Shown: positions 23,043 through 33,700 of the stretch, piece after piece
How the letters are laid out: each line of letters opens with the position of its first letter
Numbering within the stretch: position 1 is the stretch's first letter
Assembly: GCF_905475465.1 (NCBI RefSeq)
Contig: NC_062241.1
Span: forward strand, 1,116,001 to 1,180,000
Length of the DNA stretch: 64,000 nucleotides
From: Pieris napi
Taxonomy: Eukaryota > Arthropoda > Insecta > Lepidoptera > Pieridae
Direction of reading: 5' to 3'
Notes under the pieces: model-generated
Database searches by the model: none
What the model was told of the DNA's origin: nothing
What the model saw: only the letters and a program-made list of their open reading frames with translations
Made by a program: the position numbers and the translations under genes

Positions 23043-23200
23043 TCAAGAACTGAGCGTTTATTTAACAGCGTGAAGTATTTTTGAATCAATTCGACTTATG
23101 GTCCTTCAATAAAAGAGCGTACCAATTCTTATAAACCTGGCAACGCGCGCGAGCCTGGCAATGTCCATGTTTGGCAACGATTGCCCACTGTTATATTAAA
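23043..23200 (+). mobile_element. Jockey-type LINE 3' end, decayed
   Basis: AATTCGACTTATGGTCCTTC, GAGCGTACCAATTCTTATAA and CTGGCAACGCGCGCGAGCC are degraded versions of the LINE C-terminus and tail seen at 47912-48222. Confidence 0.55.
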
Positions 23201-23703
23201 AAAAATACATTTTTAATTTGAATTTTTTAGAACATTTTAACTGTTGTGGCTTTTATCTCTAATAAAATATAATAATAAAATAAATATATAATCTATTTAT
23301 ATTTAAGATGACTTAAACCATACTATAGCAATATTATTGAGTTTCAACAACTTTCAATATTACGTTTTGACCTAAATTTAAGAGGAATTCCTAAATCGAG
23401 GCCAAGTCGAGCTTAATAATGTCATTATTGCTAATTAACTGGCTCTTGTGTGCTAACTGCGTTATTCGAGACTTATTAGGTCATCTGTTAGAACATTATA
23501 TTGTATCAGGTTTAAAATTTGAAATACATCTAATGCAAACATGAATTTGTATACAGACTCCTATCGTTTAGGAACTTATCGAAATATTAATTTAAATAGT
23601 GCACTAAACCTAATGAATAGGAACATACAATTATTATAATTAATTTTAATACACAAAGCAACATTCTTGTAAAACGGATAATAGTCATTAAATAACTAAA
23701 AAG

Positions 23704-24285
23704 TAGTACTGGGTTAGTGATTTCAGCGTGCAACCCTCATCTCTGAGGTCGTAGGTTCGATGTACATTAATGGTATTTTATGTAGACATAGACAATAGAT
23801 ATAACGTTTATTACAAACAAAAACACACAAACATAAACACACTAAATAACAATAATCAAAGAAAAAAAAAATTGAGATATCAAAAACAATTTAAAAAAAA
23901 AATACTTTTCCCATTCGGTTCGTTTCAAGTATATAATGCGTGTGTGCAGTGGCTGTAATTGGCCCTGGCTCAGCATTATGCAGAATGTTCCACAGCACTG
24001 GTCATTCTGCATGAGACCACAGCAGCTAGTTTGCGCCTCAGTCGCAAAAAAAGAGAAAAATAATAATAATAATAGTTACCAGTGTACGTAATGAAGTCTT
24101 GTGTAATGCATTTAATACTCGTACGGTGAAGGAAAAGATCGTGAGGAAACCGGCATGTAGACCCGAAACGTCAGGTGGCAGGCACAGAAGACTAATCACC
24201 TACGTACCTATTAGAAAAAAACCATTATGAAACAGATACATCTGAGACCCTGGTCTAAAAGGTGTAAGCGTCATTGTATTTTTAT
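23704..24285 (+). mobile_element. SINE split by a nested insertion
   Basis: The head (23704-23785, GAGGTCGTAGGTTCGAT) and the body (from about 24106, CGGTGAAGGAAAAGATCGTG to GTCTAAAAGG) are both in plus orientation and together make one SINE. About 320 bp of unrelated sequence sits between them at the point that reads TTCTATG-TGCGCAT in intact copies. Confidence 0.65.
23980..24102. repeat. interspersed repeat family E, copy 1
   Basis: Shares GCAGAATGTTCCACAGC, CAGCAGCTAGTTTGCGCCTC and CGTAATGAAGTCTT with 37599-37751. The first part can fold as a hairpin (GCAGAATG against CATTCTGC). Unclassified. Confidence 0.6.
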
Positions 24286-24549
24286 TATTTATAATTTCTA
24301 ATACGTATCTTATAGCAAAGAGGATTAGAAAACGATGGATCAGTTTATAATTACAAATTAATATTCATGAACTTCGCGTGCTTCTTGATAGATCACCCAA
24401 CTCCCAAGTTATATGGAATATAATGAAGCTAAAATTTCTATGTATATAGTGTTTATTGTCACGTTTTTGCTATTATTTAACGTTTGAATATTCGTTTAGG
24501 CATTATTGGGGACCATAAAAGGTATTTTAAAGCAGCATTTAAAAAACAA

Positions 24550-24822
24550 TAGTGGCGCTACAACCTTTTTAGGTCTGGGGCTCAGATTGCTGTATCTGTT
24601 TCATGATAATTTTTTAATCTAATAGGCTATAAGGTGATCAGCCTCCCGTCGACTTTTTGGGTCTAAGGCAAGCCAGTTTCCTCGGGATGTGTTCTTTTAC
24701 CGTTCGAGCGAATGTTAAATGCGCACATAGAATGAAAGACCATTGGTGCACAGCCGGGTATCGAACCTACGACCTCAAGGATAAGAGTCGCACGCTGAAG
24801 CCATTAAGCCAACACTGCTCTA
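24550..24822 (-). mobile_element. tRNA-derived SINE, near full length
   Basis: Complete from AGTGGCGCTACAACC (3' end) to GGCTTAATGG/CCAACACTGCTC (5' end) in reverse orientation. B box GGGTATCGAACC is slightly mutated. Confidence 0.85.
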
Positions 24823-25076
24823 ACCAGCATGCAACCTTGCATAACCAATGATTATAAAAACAGATGCGACACTACCACATTGCGGGGAATAATTTTATTT
24901 TTATTTTTTTATTCCTAATTTTTAGCCCGGTATTTGTCAAGTTGGAGAATTAGGTAAATTACGTAGCGAACAGCATTAATTACTGAATTTGTAGAACATT
25001 TTATAGTTAGCACTTTATTTTATTGGGACCACATAATTAGGGCAAACATATGTTATAACGACAGACTTACATATAA
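24823..25076. other. short non-coding stretch
   Basis: Nothing recognised. Confidence 0.5.
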
Positions 25077-25222
25077 AAGTCAAAAATCATTTATGCATAT
25101 AGGTAACACAATGTACACTTATGAACGTCAAAAAAGAATATACAATAAATGCTTCTAATTTTACATTTTCCGCCAGTTCTCAAATCAAGGGCGTAGAACG
25201 GAAGAGAAAAACTGGCAATAAA
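25077..25222 (-). repeat. tailed repeat family, 3' part
   Basis: GTCAAAAATCATTTATGCAT, ACTTATGAACGTCAAAAAAG and CAGTTCTCAAATCAAGGGCG match 41808, 51695 and the inverse of 46535. Its 3' end abuts the tail of the CR1-like LINE. Confidence 0.65.
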
Positions 25223-25721
25223 TATATTATATAAAGTCAAAGTCAAATCATTTATTTCAATTAGACCATCTAAAATGGCACTTTTGAACGTCAAAAAAAA
25301 AAAATATAAAGAAGATTCTAGTTGCCCCTTCCAAAAGGTAGTTTCGTGTGGAGAAGAATGGGCAAGAAACTCCACACTTACTCTTTTAAAATAGGTTTAC
25401 AATATTTTGTTACATTTGTTAAATAATTATATGTGAAGACAATGTACTCTTAGAATAAACTACTATACTAAAAAAGTTAGTATACATGTTCCTCACATAT
25501 TTACAAATATCGAAACCGTAGAATAATAACATAAAATAGTAATAAAAATATTAAAAAAACACAACAAAACAGTGTGTGAGATACAAATAATAATAATAAT
25601 AATAATTACATTTGTAGCATTATAAATTAAAAAATAATAATAATAACAAAAATATGTTACAGCAAAAAAACAGCAACCAATTTGATTTTGTCCAGGCTAT
25701 AGAGCCAATCATAGGATTGTC

Positions 25722-27716
25722 CTATGGAGCAGGACCAGCATGTTTCCAAGCATTCTTATCTTGAATATAATCATCTAATTTGTAATATGCTTGTTTACAA
25801 AGTGTACTTTTAATAAAACATTTAAATTTTCGTTCATTTAGTTTTAAAATGTCACAAGGTATTTTATTGTAACATTTCACACAGTACCCCATAAATGAAT
25901 TTTGAACTTTGGCTAATCTGAAAGATGGTTGAGCTATTTTATCTTTATTTCTAGTACTAAAATTATGTCTTTCATTTATTTTACTAAAAAGATGTAGATT
26001 CTTTCTTACATACATAATATTTTCATAAATGAATTGGCAAGGTACTGTCATAATATTAATCTTTTTAAATAGTTCTCTGAGAGATTCGCAACGACGTAGA
26101 TTATAAATGGCTCTGACCGCTCTCTTTTGCAAAATAAAAATGGATTCTATGTCAGCAGCCCGACCCCACAGTAAAATGCCGTAAGACATTATGCTGTGAA
26201 AGTAGCTAAAATAGACCAAACGCGCAGTTTCTACATTGGTTAAATATCTTATCTTTCTAACCGCATAAACGGCTGCTAAATTCACGTCGTCACGATTTTG
26301 TGACCGTCGATCTACTTTAAAAATCAATGATGTGTTATCTGCAAATAACACCATCTTCGGTTTATTCTGAACTAATTGGGGTAAATCATTTATGTATACT
26401 AAAAAGAGGAATGGACCCAATATTGAACCTTGAGGAACGCCCATTGTAATTTCAGACCCTAACGAGTTTATGCCGTTAACCTGAACTTTAACCTGTCTGT
26501 TTTTCAAGTAAGATCTTAGTAAGTCCAGAGCTTTGTTCTTAATCCCGTAGTGATTAAGTTTCAGCAGAAGAGTCTCATGGTTTACGCAATCGAACGCCTT
26601 CGAAAGGTCGCAAAAGATTCCAATGGCATCTTGTGATTCCTCCCAGGCGTTAAAAATGTTCTTGATTAGGGAGACACCGGCGTCAGTTGTACAACGCCCT
26701 TTGGTGAAACCGTACTGTTGTTCATGAAAGATGGAGTTTTTATTTAAGTGACATAACATTTGATTGAGCATTAACTTTTCAAACACTTTACTGAGAGCTG
26801 GCAGAATTGACACAGGTCTATAATTATTGGGTTCTTTACTATCACCGGATTTGAACAACGGAACTACTTTACTGTGTTTCATGAGATCCGGAAAGACTCC
26901 TTGGTCTATGCTGGTGTTAAATATGAAAGCTAAATAAGGCGCAATAGTTTCGATGATAGAACTACAGACTTTTACAGACAATCCCCAAAGATCTTCTGTA
27001 GATTTAATTTTAAGATCTTTAAAAGCTTTTATAACAGCTTGGGGGTTTGTATATTGAAATCGAAACTCCGTAGGGTATGCCTTTACATTCTTCGTAAGTA
27101 ACGCAAAAGAAAGTGCGGATGATGAATTTAAAGCTTCGGTAGTTTTAAAGGGAATATTGATAAAAAAGTTTTCAAATTCCTGAGCTATTTCTGCATTTGA
27201 GTTTATTGGGCCATGTGCAGTCTCTAAGTTAAATTCAGTATTACGCTGTTTTTTTCTACCAGTTTCATTATTTATTATTTGCCAGGTAGTTTTTATTTTG
27301 TCATCCGCTGATTTTATTTTATTACTAATATAAAGTGCTTTAGCAATTTTGCACACACTTTTAAAAGTTTTTGAATATTTCGCAACATGCTGATGAAAGT
27401 TTGTATTTTTTACATGTTGCCTTAGGCCATACAGTTCAAAAAGTTTATCCCTGCTCTTACGAATACCTGGAGTCGCCCAATCACTAAATAAGAACTTGGT
27501 GTAAATACTTTTTGTCTTTTGTGGAACAATGTCATTAAATTGCGATTTTAACAAGGTAAAAAACTCCGCATAGAACTCATTAGGGTCCCAAATATTATTA
27601 AAGTTTTGAACACACAATTTACTGGTCAAGGTATTATTTAATTTCTCTAAATTTTTACATGTAATTGGCCTATACCTATTGAATTTTGAATTTTTTGTAC
27701 AGGTATGTAGGCACAA
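25722..27716 (-). pseudogene. LINE reverse transcriptase, catalytic motif mutated
   Basis: A 664-codon frame. Residues 1-225 form the linker after the endonuclease. The polymerase follows: fingers with YRPVSILPALSKVFEK (299-314), QQYGF (333-337), palm Asp370 in FCDLSKAFDCVNH, GVPQGSILGP (426-435) and the catalytic box as FADN (458-461) in place of F/Y-A-D-D. Asn replaces the second metal-binding aspartate, so polymerisation should be lost. Right after DDVN (476-479) the frame jumps to the thumb segment AAVYAVRKIRYLTNVETARL, an in-frame deletion of roughly 80 residues compared with the family. The thumb and C-terminus continue to residue 664. The frame is long despite two disabling changes. 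The Met at 27716 is not the native start (see the next entry upstream). Confidence 0.85.
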
Positions 27717-27850
27717 AACGTTATTGTTTGTCCACTGTGATCAGAAGGCAATTTATTAACAATTTCTTTATGTAAGTAATCAATCAATTACAAAAAATAT
27801 TATCTATACAAGTGGCAGAAGAAGCTGTCACTCTAGTTGGTTCCATAAAA
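27717..27850 (-). pseudogene. end of the LINE endonuclease domain, out of frame
   Basis: Upstream of the 664-codon frame, the codons read EPTRVTASSATCIDNIFCN, a stop, and, after a frame change, LPSDHSGQTITFCAYIPV. P-T-R-V-T and S-D-H are conserved at the end of the CR1-type endonuclease, SDH being its last catalytic motif. A frameshift within a run of A bases near 27694 separates this from the polymerase frame. Homology fades beyond 27850, marking the truncation point. Confidence 0.65.
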
Positions 27851-28364
27851 ACATTAGACTAAAAATATATATATAATAAACTGATTAAAAATATAAAAAA
27901 CAGTAAAATAAAAGCAATTGACTTAGACTCAATAATCAATCAGGAAAACACATTACAAAAGAAATAATTTTGTATAATAAATAGAAAAACAAAAATAAAT
28001 ATATAAGTTGTTAATAGTTCGTGATCAAAATGTTATAACAGACATCTTGGAACAGAAGAGGAATAATTTAAGTCAAAGCAAATTTATTCTTAAGATTAAA
28101 CTGTCCGAACTGGTATATATTGTATGACATTTCTAACGCTTTCTAATGCTTTGTTTGACATTTCTAATGACAAAGATTTTGCTTCCTATTTCCTTATCAT
28201 GTCATGGCATGTCACCCTATGTCTATGTCTAATTACTTTCAAAACCTTTTCCTTTATCACGTGTATTACAACTACACTTTTTATTTTAATAACTACTATG
28301 ACGCCCTTCTTACTGTCATTATAAACCTATAATCAATATAATTAATATAAGCAATCAATCACAA
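27851..28364. other. non-coding stretch
   Basis: AT-rich. The 66-codon hydrophobic frame at 28124-28324 is probably chance. Confidence 0.45.
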
Positions 28365-28625
28365 TACTGACACCTGTATGGACTTATGGTTGCCAGCTGT
28401 GCGGCTGTACCATACCATGTAATAGCCACATCAATCCAACGATTCCAGAACAAAGTGCTCAGGGGAATAGTCAATGTAACACATTCGCAATAACGACCTC
28501 CATCTGGACCTTAACGTAGAGGACGTCGCCACACTAATAAAAAGACTGCTGGAGCCCACGATCATAAGATCCACCAACAAGTGAATGTCGAGGCTATTCA
28601 ACTCCTTGACACCACGGGCTTAGTG
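28365..28625 (+). pseudogene. Jockey reverse transcriptase C-terminal fragment
   Basis: Three frames in succession give PVWTYGCQLCGC, then SIQRFQNKVLRGIVNV, then RNNDLHLDLNVEDVATLI. This is the order found in the thumb/C-terminal region of Jockey elements (WTYG-QLWG, IQRFQNK-LR-IV-APWY-RN, LH-DL-V-V--EI). It has at least two frameshifts and a stop. No other part of this element is nearby, and the adjoining 29141 ORF belongs to a different family. Confidence 0.7.
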
Positions 28626-29140
28626 AGAAAAGGACTAAACCGATTGTACTAGCGGATTAGTGTTAGTGCACGTTAGTCTTAAGTGCTTAACAGTGGCAAG
28701 TAAAAAATATGACACAAGAACAAAGTGTCTCCAATTTATAGAGACTGTAAGTAGTGTTATTGGACACTTTCTTATGTTAAATATCCTTTTTAGTAAATCA
28801 GGTTAGACTTAAATTACTTATAAGTCTTAAGTTAGGGTAGATCGTAATTTTCCATGATGTAAAGACACATGTTTTAAAAAAAATCACAAAACAAACTCTT
28901 GTGATATTTGGATAATTAGAAGTAATTTCATTTGTTTAATTATAATAAAGCAATTTACGTTATTAAGTTGCAAAGTGGCCAATATAAAACATTTTTTTCG
29001 AACACAACACCATTTATTCATAATTACCACTAGACTTTAAAAGCATTATTAAACAGGATTTATGAAAGCGTAATATCAACCAGCTGGCTTCAGCACGAAT
29101 ATTATTTTGTCAAGGACAGAAGTAAACGCAAATTTACACG

Positions 29141-32011
29141 ATGCAAGTTGCTTGCCTGTTGCATACAATATATAATAATAATAATACAATATATACTAAT
29201 AATAATACAATATATAATAAAAATATAATATATAATAATATGGTTTTACGATTTTTGGCTATTAGCCGGTCATCTGTAACTCCCTTTGGAGGTAGCAATT
29301 CGAAATTGCATACAAAATATCACGTTAATGGGCGCAAGCATGGTGGCGTATGTCTCGTGGCTTCCCCACGCCTGGAACTGCGCCGCGTAATTTTGCCCTG
29401 TGATTTGCATATTGAATCTCGCCCGTTTGAAATAGTTTGTGCAACTGTCTATTTAAAAAGTAGATTCATGTTTATGTTATGTATTGTTTATACTCCTCCA
29501 AATACGAATGATGATGAATACTTTTTATTGCTCAAAACAATTGAAGAATTTTGTTCCAAGTATGATGATGTATTAGTGATCGGTGACTTTAATTTATATT
29601 CTTGTTCAAACAATGTAAATACTTATTTTTGGAATTACTTTAGTAACTATTGTGAATTCAGTCAGTGTAACAATATACAAAATGTTAATGGCCGTCTATT
29701 AGACTTGGTTTTGAGCAAAGGTAGGGGAATGCAAAGCGTTGGGGTGTGTGAGATGGACGAACCTTTAGTACCTGTAGACGATCAGCATCCACCGCTTCTT
29801 GTGTGCGTGCGTCCACGCATTTGGGCGGTTTCTTCAAGGGATGATGCGGCAAAAACGGGTGAGCGCTTGTTACAGTGGAATTTTAAGAAAGCTGATTTTA
29901 ATGCATTGTATTCTAAGGTTAGACAAGTGGATTGGTCTGATGTATACTCGTCTGATTTAAATCTGAGTCTCAATTGCTTCTATTATAAATTAAACTCTGT
30001 GTTTGAGGAATGCGTGCCAAAAAATTCCAGGAACCTAGGATACTCAAGGTATTTATATCCAAAATGGTACACAAAGGAGGTAATTAAAAAAATTAAACAA
30101 AAAGCCACGCTGCATAAGAGATACAAGGTCACTAAATCCCCAAGAGATTACAAAGAGTTTAGCTGTTGCAGAGCTGAAGTCAAGAAATTAATTGCATTGG
30201 CTCTTGAAAATTATACTAAGGCTGTTGAATCAAATGTGATTGAAGATCCCAAGTCATTCTGGACATTTATTAATAGTAACAGAGTCAATAGAGAACCATC
30301 AGGTATTATTGAGAACGGAGAGGTACTACCGCCGGATAGGAGTGTTAAAGCATTTGCCGAGTATTTTAGCTCTGTTTATGTTACGCAAAAGCCAAAGCTT
30401 GACGTCAGCGCAGCTGTTGCCGGAGCGGGTTGTTCAAACGGGGCTGCAAGAGTCCACGTTGGGAGCTTACAGTTAAGCGATATACAGGAGGCACTTAAGC
30501 GACTTAAGCCAAAAAAGGCAGCAGGTCCGGACGGTATACCGCCTTATATCTTGAGAGATTGTGGCGTTGTACTTGCTGAACCACTGCTACACATATATAA
30601 CCTGTGTCTGAAAGCAGCAACATTTCCCACATGTTGGAAAAGCAGTCGGGTAATTCCAGTTCCTAAAGTAGGATGCCGCGATAAAGTAGAACAGTATAGG
30701 CCGATAGCTATATTGTCAAGTCCGGCGAAGGTGTTGGAAACGGCACTTCAAAAGTGCATACTTAATCAAGTGAGTTCCCAACTCTCAGAAGCTCAACACG
30801 GGTTTCGGTCTACGAGGAGTACCACTAGCAACCTCTTAAATTATATGGCTAATATTAGCCCAGTACTGGACAGTGGAAAGCAGGTGGACGCTGCCTATTT
30901 CGATATTAAAAAAGCGTTTGATTTGGTCGATAACGACGTGCTTTTGCAGAAGTTTGCACAGGTAGGATTCACTCCACACTTATTGAACTTCATGGCTAGC
31001 TTTATGGAAGATCGAACGCAATACGTGGAATACGCTGGGTGTAGGTCAGAGGCTTACTTTACGAGATCAGGCGTGACACAGGGCAGTAATTTGGGACCGA
31101 TGGAATTTATGATAATGCTGAATGACCTACCAAAAGTTGTCAAGAATGCAAAGTGCTTGCTCTTCGCTGATGATATCAAACTTTACATGACCATAGAAAG
31201 TATAGACGACTGTATGCGGCTGCAGGAAGACATTGATCGAGTGGTAAATTGGAGCGGGAGAAATAGATTAGAGTTTAATTTGGCGAAATGCAAAGTCATA
31301 TCTTTCTCGAGAGCACGATTTCCCACTCGATACAATTATACTATTAGTGGTCTTACATTGGCTAGAGTATCGGAGGTTAAGGATCTAGGAATATATTTTA
31401 ATGCCAATCTTGGGTTTGCGCAACACGTCGATAAAACATGTAAAAAGGCATACAGAAATTTGGGGTTCATATTGCGAATAGCTTGTGGCTTCACAAATAT
31501 TAGAGCGATTAAAATTTTATACAATGCGTTAGTCAGAAGTCACTTGGAGTGCAATGCAATGGTGTGGGCCCCATATGAGGCTAAATACAGTCTCATGCTA
31601 GAGCGAATACAGAATAAATTCACCCGGTACCTCTACAAGAGACTGTACGGAGTGTATCCTTTGTATCCACTTATGTACCCGACCCTGTTTGTTCTGGGTA
31701 TGGTGGGATATGACCAGCTACGCCTCAGAAGAGAGCTAGCCTTGTCGGTGTATATATTTAAGATACTTACGGGTCGGGTTCATAATCCGGATATAATGGA
31801 GAGACTGAGTCTACGGGTACCAAGTAGAAACCTGAGGCGGAAGTCTCAACTTTTGGATGTACCGCGCGCACATTCCAACTTGGTTAGCGAAGCACCACTC
31901 ACGCGAGCAATACACATAATAAATAAGATTTCTATTAAGGTAGACTTATTTGTTTGTACACTGGCTGAGTTCACAAGAGTTGCTTCCTATACTATTAGTT
32001 ATAAGATTTAG
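29141..32011 (+). CDS. intact LINE endonuclease (partial) and reverse transcriptase
   Basis: A 956-codon uninterrupted frame, the longest here. Residues 1-33 are encoded by a microsatellite and are unlikely to be native; homologous sequence begins near residue 40. The endonuclease domain is incomplete at its N-terminus, so its early catalytic Asn and Glu are not seen. Later motifs remain: HGGVCLVA (68-74), VIGDFNL (146-152) and DDQHPPL (213-219), the last in place of the usual S-D-H. The reverse transcriptase spans about 445-800: KKAAGPDGIPPYIL, YRPIAILSSPAKVLE, QHGFRSTRSTT, Asp588 in AYFDIKKAFD, GVTQGSNLGP (644-653) and catalytic FADD at 675-678. All polymerase motifs look intact. The C-terminus continues to residue 956. 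It is a Jockey/CR1-group LINE by motif order; clade not settled. The polymerase seems young, but the element is probably 5'-truncated. Confidence 0.85.
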   Translation: MQVACLLHTIYNNNNTIYTNNNTIYNKNIIYNNMVLRFLAISRSSVTPFGGSNSKLHTKYHVNGRKHGGVCLVASPRLELRRVILPCDLHIESRPFEIVCATVYLKSRFMFMLCIVYTPPNTNDDEYFLLLKTIEEFCSKYDDVLVIGDFNLYSCSNNVNTYFWNYFSNYCEFSQCNNIQNVNGRLLDLVLSKGRGMQSVGVCEMDEPLVPVDDQHPPLLVCVRPRIWAVSSRDDAAKTGERLLQWNFKKADFNALYSKVRQVDWSDVYSSDLNLSLNCFYYKLNSVFEECVPKNSRNLGYSRYLYPKWYTKEVIKKIKQKATLHKRYKVTKSPRDYKEFSCCRAEVKKLIALALENYTKAVESNVIEDPKSFWTFINSNRVNREPSGIIENGEVLPPDRSVKAFAEYFSSVYVTQKPKLDVSAAVAGAGCSNGAARVHVGSLQLSDIQEALKRLKPKKAAGPDGIPPYILRDCGVVLAEPLLHIYNLCLKAATFPTCWKSSRVIPVPKVGCRDKVEQYRPIAILSSPAKVLETALQKCILNQVSSQLSEAQHGFRSTRSTTSNLLNYMANISPVLDSGKQVDAAYFDIKKAFDLVDNDVLLQKFAQVGFTPHLLNFMASFMEDRTQYVEYAGCRSEAYFTRSGVTQGSNLGPMEFMIMLNDLPKVVKNAKCLLFADDIKLYMTIESIDDCMRLQEDIDRVVNWSGRNRLEFNLAKCKVISFSRARFPTRYNYTISGLTLARVSEVKDLGIYFNANLGFAQHVDKTCKKAYRNLGFILRIACGFTNIRAIKILYNALVRSHLECNAMVWAPYEAKYSLMLERIQNKFTRYLYKRLYGVYPLYPLMYPTLFVLGMVGYDQLRLRRELALSVYIFKILTGRVHNPDIMERLSLRVPSRNLRRKSQLLDVPRAHSNLVSEAPLTRAIHIINKISIKVDLFVCTLAEFTRVASYTISYKI
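29160..29245. repeat. (ATA)n-type microsatellite
   Basis: Imperfect run of ATA/ATAATA units with TATACTAAT interruptions. It forms the first codons of the downstream frame. Confidence 0.8.
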
Positions 32012-32150
32012 GTACATAAATATATTTCTGTTAATGTTTTGTATTTAGGTTAATTGGTGTGGGTAAAATATTGTGTCGTTCTATCGAATTAGTTATTACT
32101 GTAAAGATAGAATAATTATATGGAATAAATAAATAAATAAATAAACGTTA
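32012..32150 (+). mobile_element. 3' UTR and (TAAA)n tail of the 29141 LINE
   Basis: The stop codon at 32009-32011 is followed by about 110 bases and then GGAATAAATAAATAAATAAA, a tetranucleotide tail marking the 3' terminus near 32145. The tail also supplies AATAAA signals. Confidence 0.7.
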
Positions 32151-32897
32151 TCGCTCGTACAGCACATGTTAATTACATACAGAAATATTCATCATTGTAC
32201 AGCTGGGAAGCTGGTATTTTTTTATAACAATAGAAGAAACTATTGACGCACAAACAAAAATCAAAATGGTGTCATCCTTAAAACATGCGGACCAGAGAAA
32301 TCAAACACAAAAAACAAAAAAAAAACTGTAAAAAGAATTAAACTATTTGATATATATTATGTGTGTCTTAATTCTATTCTTAACTAGAGAACCATGAAAC
32401 ACGTCAAATATTTGTGCAATGTCATTATGGTAGCGAAATAACCAATTAATTAGAGTTGCCAACGTTTGTTCGACGAGATGTGAAAACATCTTACATTGAA
32501 CAAATGACTTGGAACGAGGAACTTGTTAATATACGTTCTAATATATAATGTTGATAGGAAAATCACGATTCCCTTAATTACTTAAAAAAAGGTATGTTGT
32601 CGATGTTTGCTATACTGAAGTATTGAAGATATAAGCTAATATTTCAATGTTATCTTTTACAAAATTAATAAAATGTCTTACATGCCAGGTTCGTTCATGG
32701 CTATGATTGATTAATCTTCATTCATAAGCCTACCCTCACTTTCTTATTTTGTCTGTGACCCACACTTAAGTCTATAGTAGACAGTGATATGAGCAGGTAC
32801 TTTGCCAATCGTTGACAATTTAATGCCATGCGTTACGCAGGAACTAGAGCGGAGCAGATGATGGTAGTTCAAGGATGAGATGAGATTATTTCGTTAC
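32151..32897. other. non-coding stretch
   Basis: No gene or repeat recognised. Confidence 0.5.
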
Positions 32898-33144
32898 CAG
32901 CCCTGCGATTCTGTAACTCACTTTTCGAACTCACACAGCGGTTTTCGCATCGGCGGTCGCTCTCAAAACAGTCGTGAAGCAGTCATTTTATGATTTGGCA
33001 TTCTGAAAAGGTGGGAGCTTGTAGTTTATTGTTTATTAGAATGCCAAATGATAAAATGACTGCTTCACGACTGATTTCAGAGCGACCGCTGATGCGAAAT
33101 CCGCTGTGTGAGTTCGAAAAGTGAGTTACAGAATCGCAGGGCAG
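32898..33144. mobile_element. palindromic MITE, copy 2 (247 bp)
   Basis: Same element as 13014-13260, inserted so that its core reads in the opposite direction. Flanked by TAC on both sides (32895-32897 and 33145-33147), a likely 3-bp target duplication with termini CAGCCCTGCG/CGCAGGGCAG. Confidence 0.85.
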
Positions 33145-33381
33145 TACCTTGAAATGATCATTATTTTTTTCTCCCTACCAGTGATTTCTTCATACAGTCT
33201 ATATCAAATATAACCATGAAATATGCGTCTATTTTTGGTGTTTTATCCGTAATTGTTTTCACCTACAATGCCAGATTGCTCGCGAGCAAGCTTAAGCCGC
33301 TGTCTTTAAAACCAATTGGACGTAACCGAAAATAGTGTCACACATAACAAAAGAAATAATCATATAAACATGACAGCAGGA

Positions 33382-33700
33382 CGTTAAGTTTAAAAAAAAA
33401 CAGTGGCGCTACAACCTCTTTAGGTCTTGGCCTCAGATTTCTGAATCTATTTCATGGTCATTTTTAATCTAATAGGCAAGTTGGTGATCAGCCTCCTGTG
33501 CCTGACACACGCCGTCGAATTTTTTGGGTCTAAGACATGTCGGTTTCCTCATGATGTTTTCCTTCACCGTTCGAGCAAATGTTAAATGGGCATATAGAAA
33601 GAAAGTCCTTTGGTGCACAGCCGGGTATCGAACCTACGACATGAGGTATGAGAGTCACACGCTGAAGCCACTAGGCCAACACTGCTCTGCGTTAAGTTTA
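33382..33700 (-). mobile_element. tRNA-derived SINE with 11-bp target duplication
   Basis: Full-length reverse-oriented SINE (33401-33689) flanked by direct repeats CGTTAAGTTTA at 33382-33392 and 33690-33700. The A run at 33393-33400 is a T run in SINE orientation, placed after the 3' end. Intact duplications suggest a fairly recent, LINE-mediated insertion. Confidence 0.9.

Larger units (their letters stand above)
25243..27850 (-). mobile_element. CR1-like LINE, 5'-truncated and mutated
   Basis: The 3' terminus at 25243 is a short GTCAAA repeat (GACTTT on the coding strand), the microsatellite tail typical of CR1-group elements. It is followed upstream by a 3' UTR and then the coding region 25722-27850. 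The 5' part of the endonuclease is missing. The group could be CR1, Daphne or Kiri; a tree would decide. Confidence 0.8.

Noticed and set aside
28124..28324. 66-codon hydrophobic plus-strand frame
   Set aside because: T-rich DNA yields hydrophobic codons by chance; no start context or homology.
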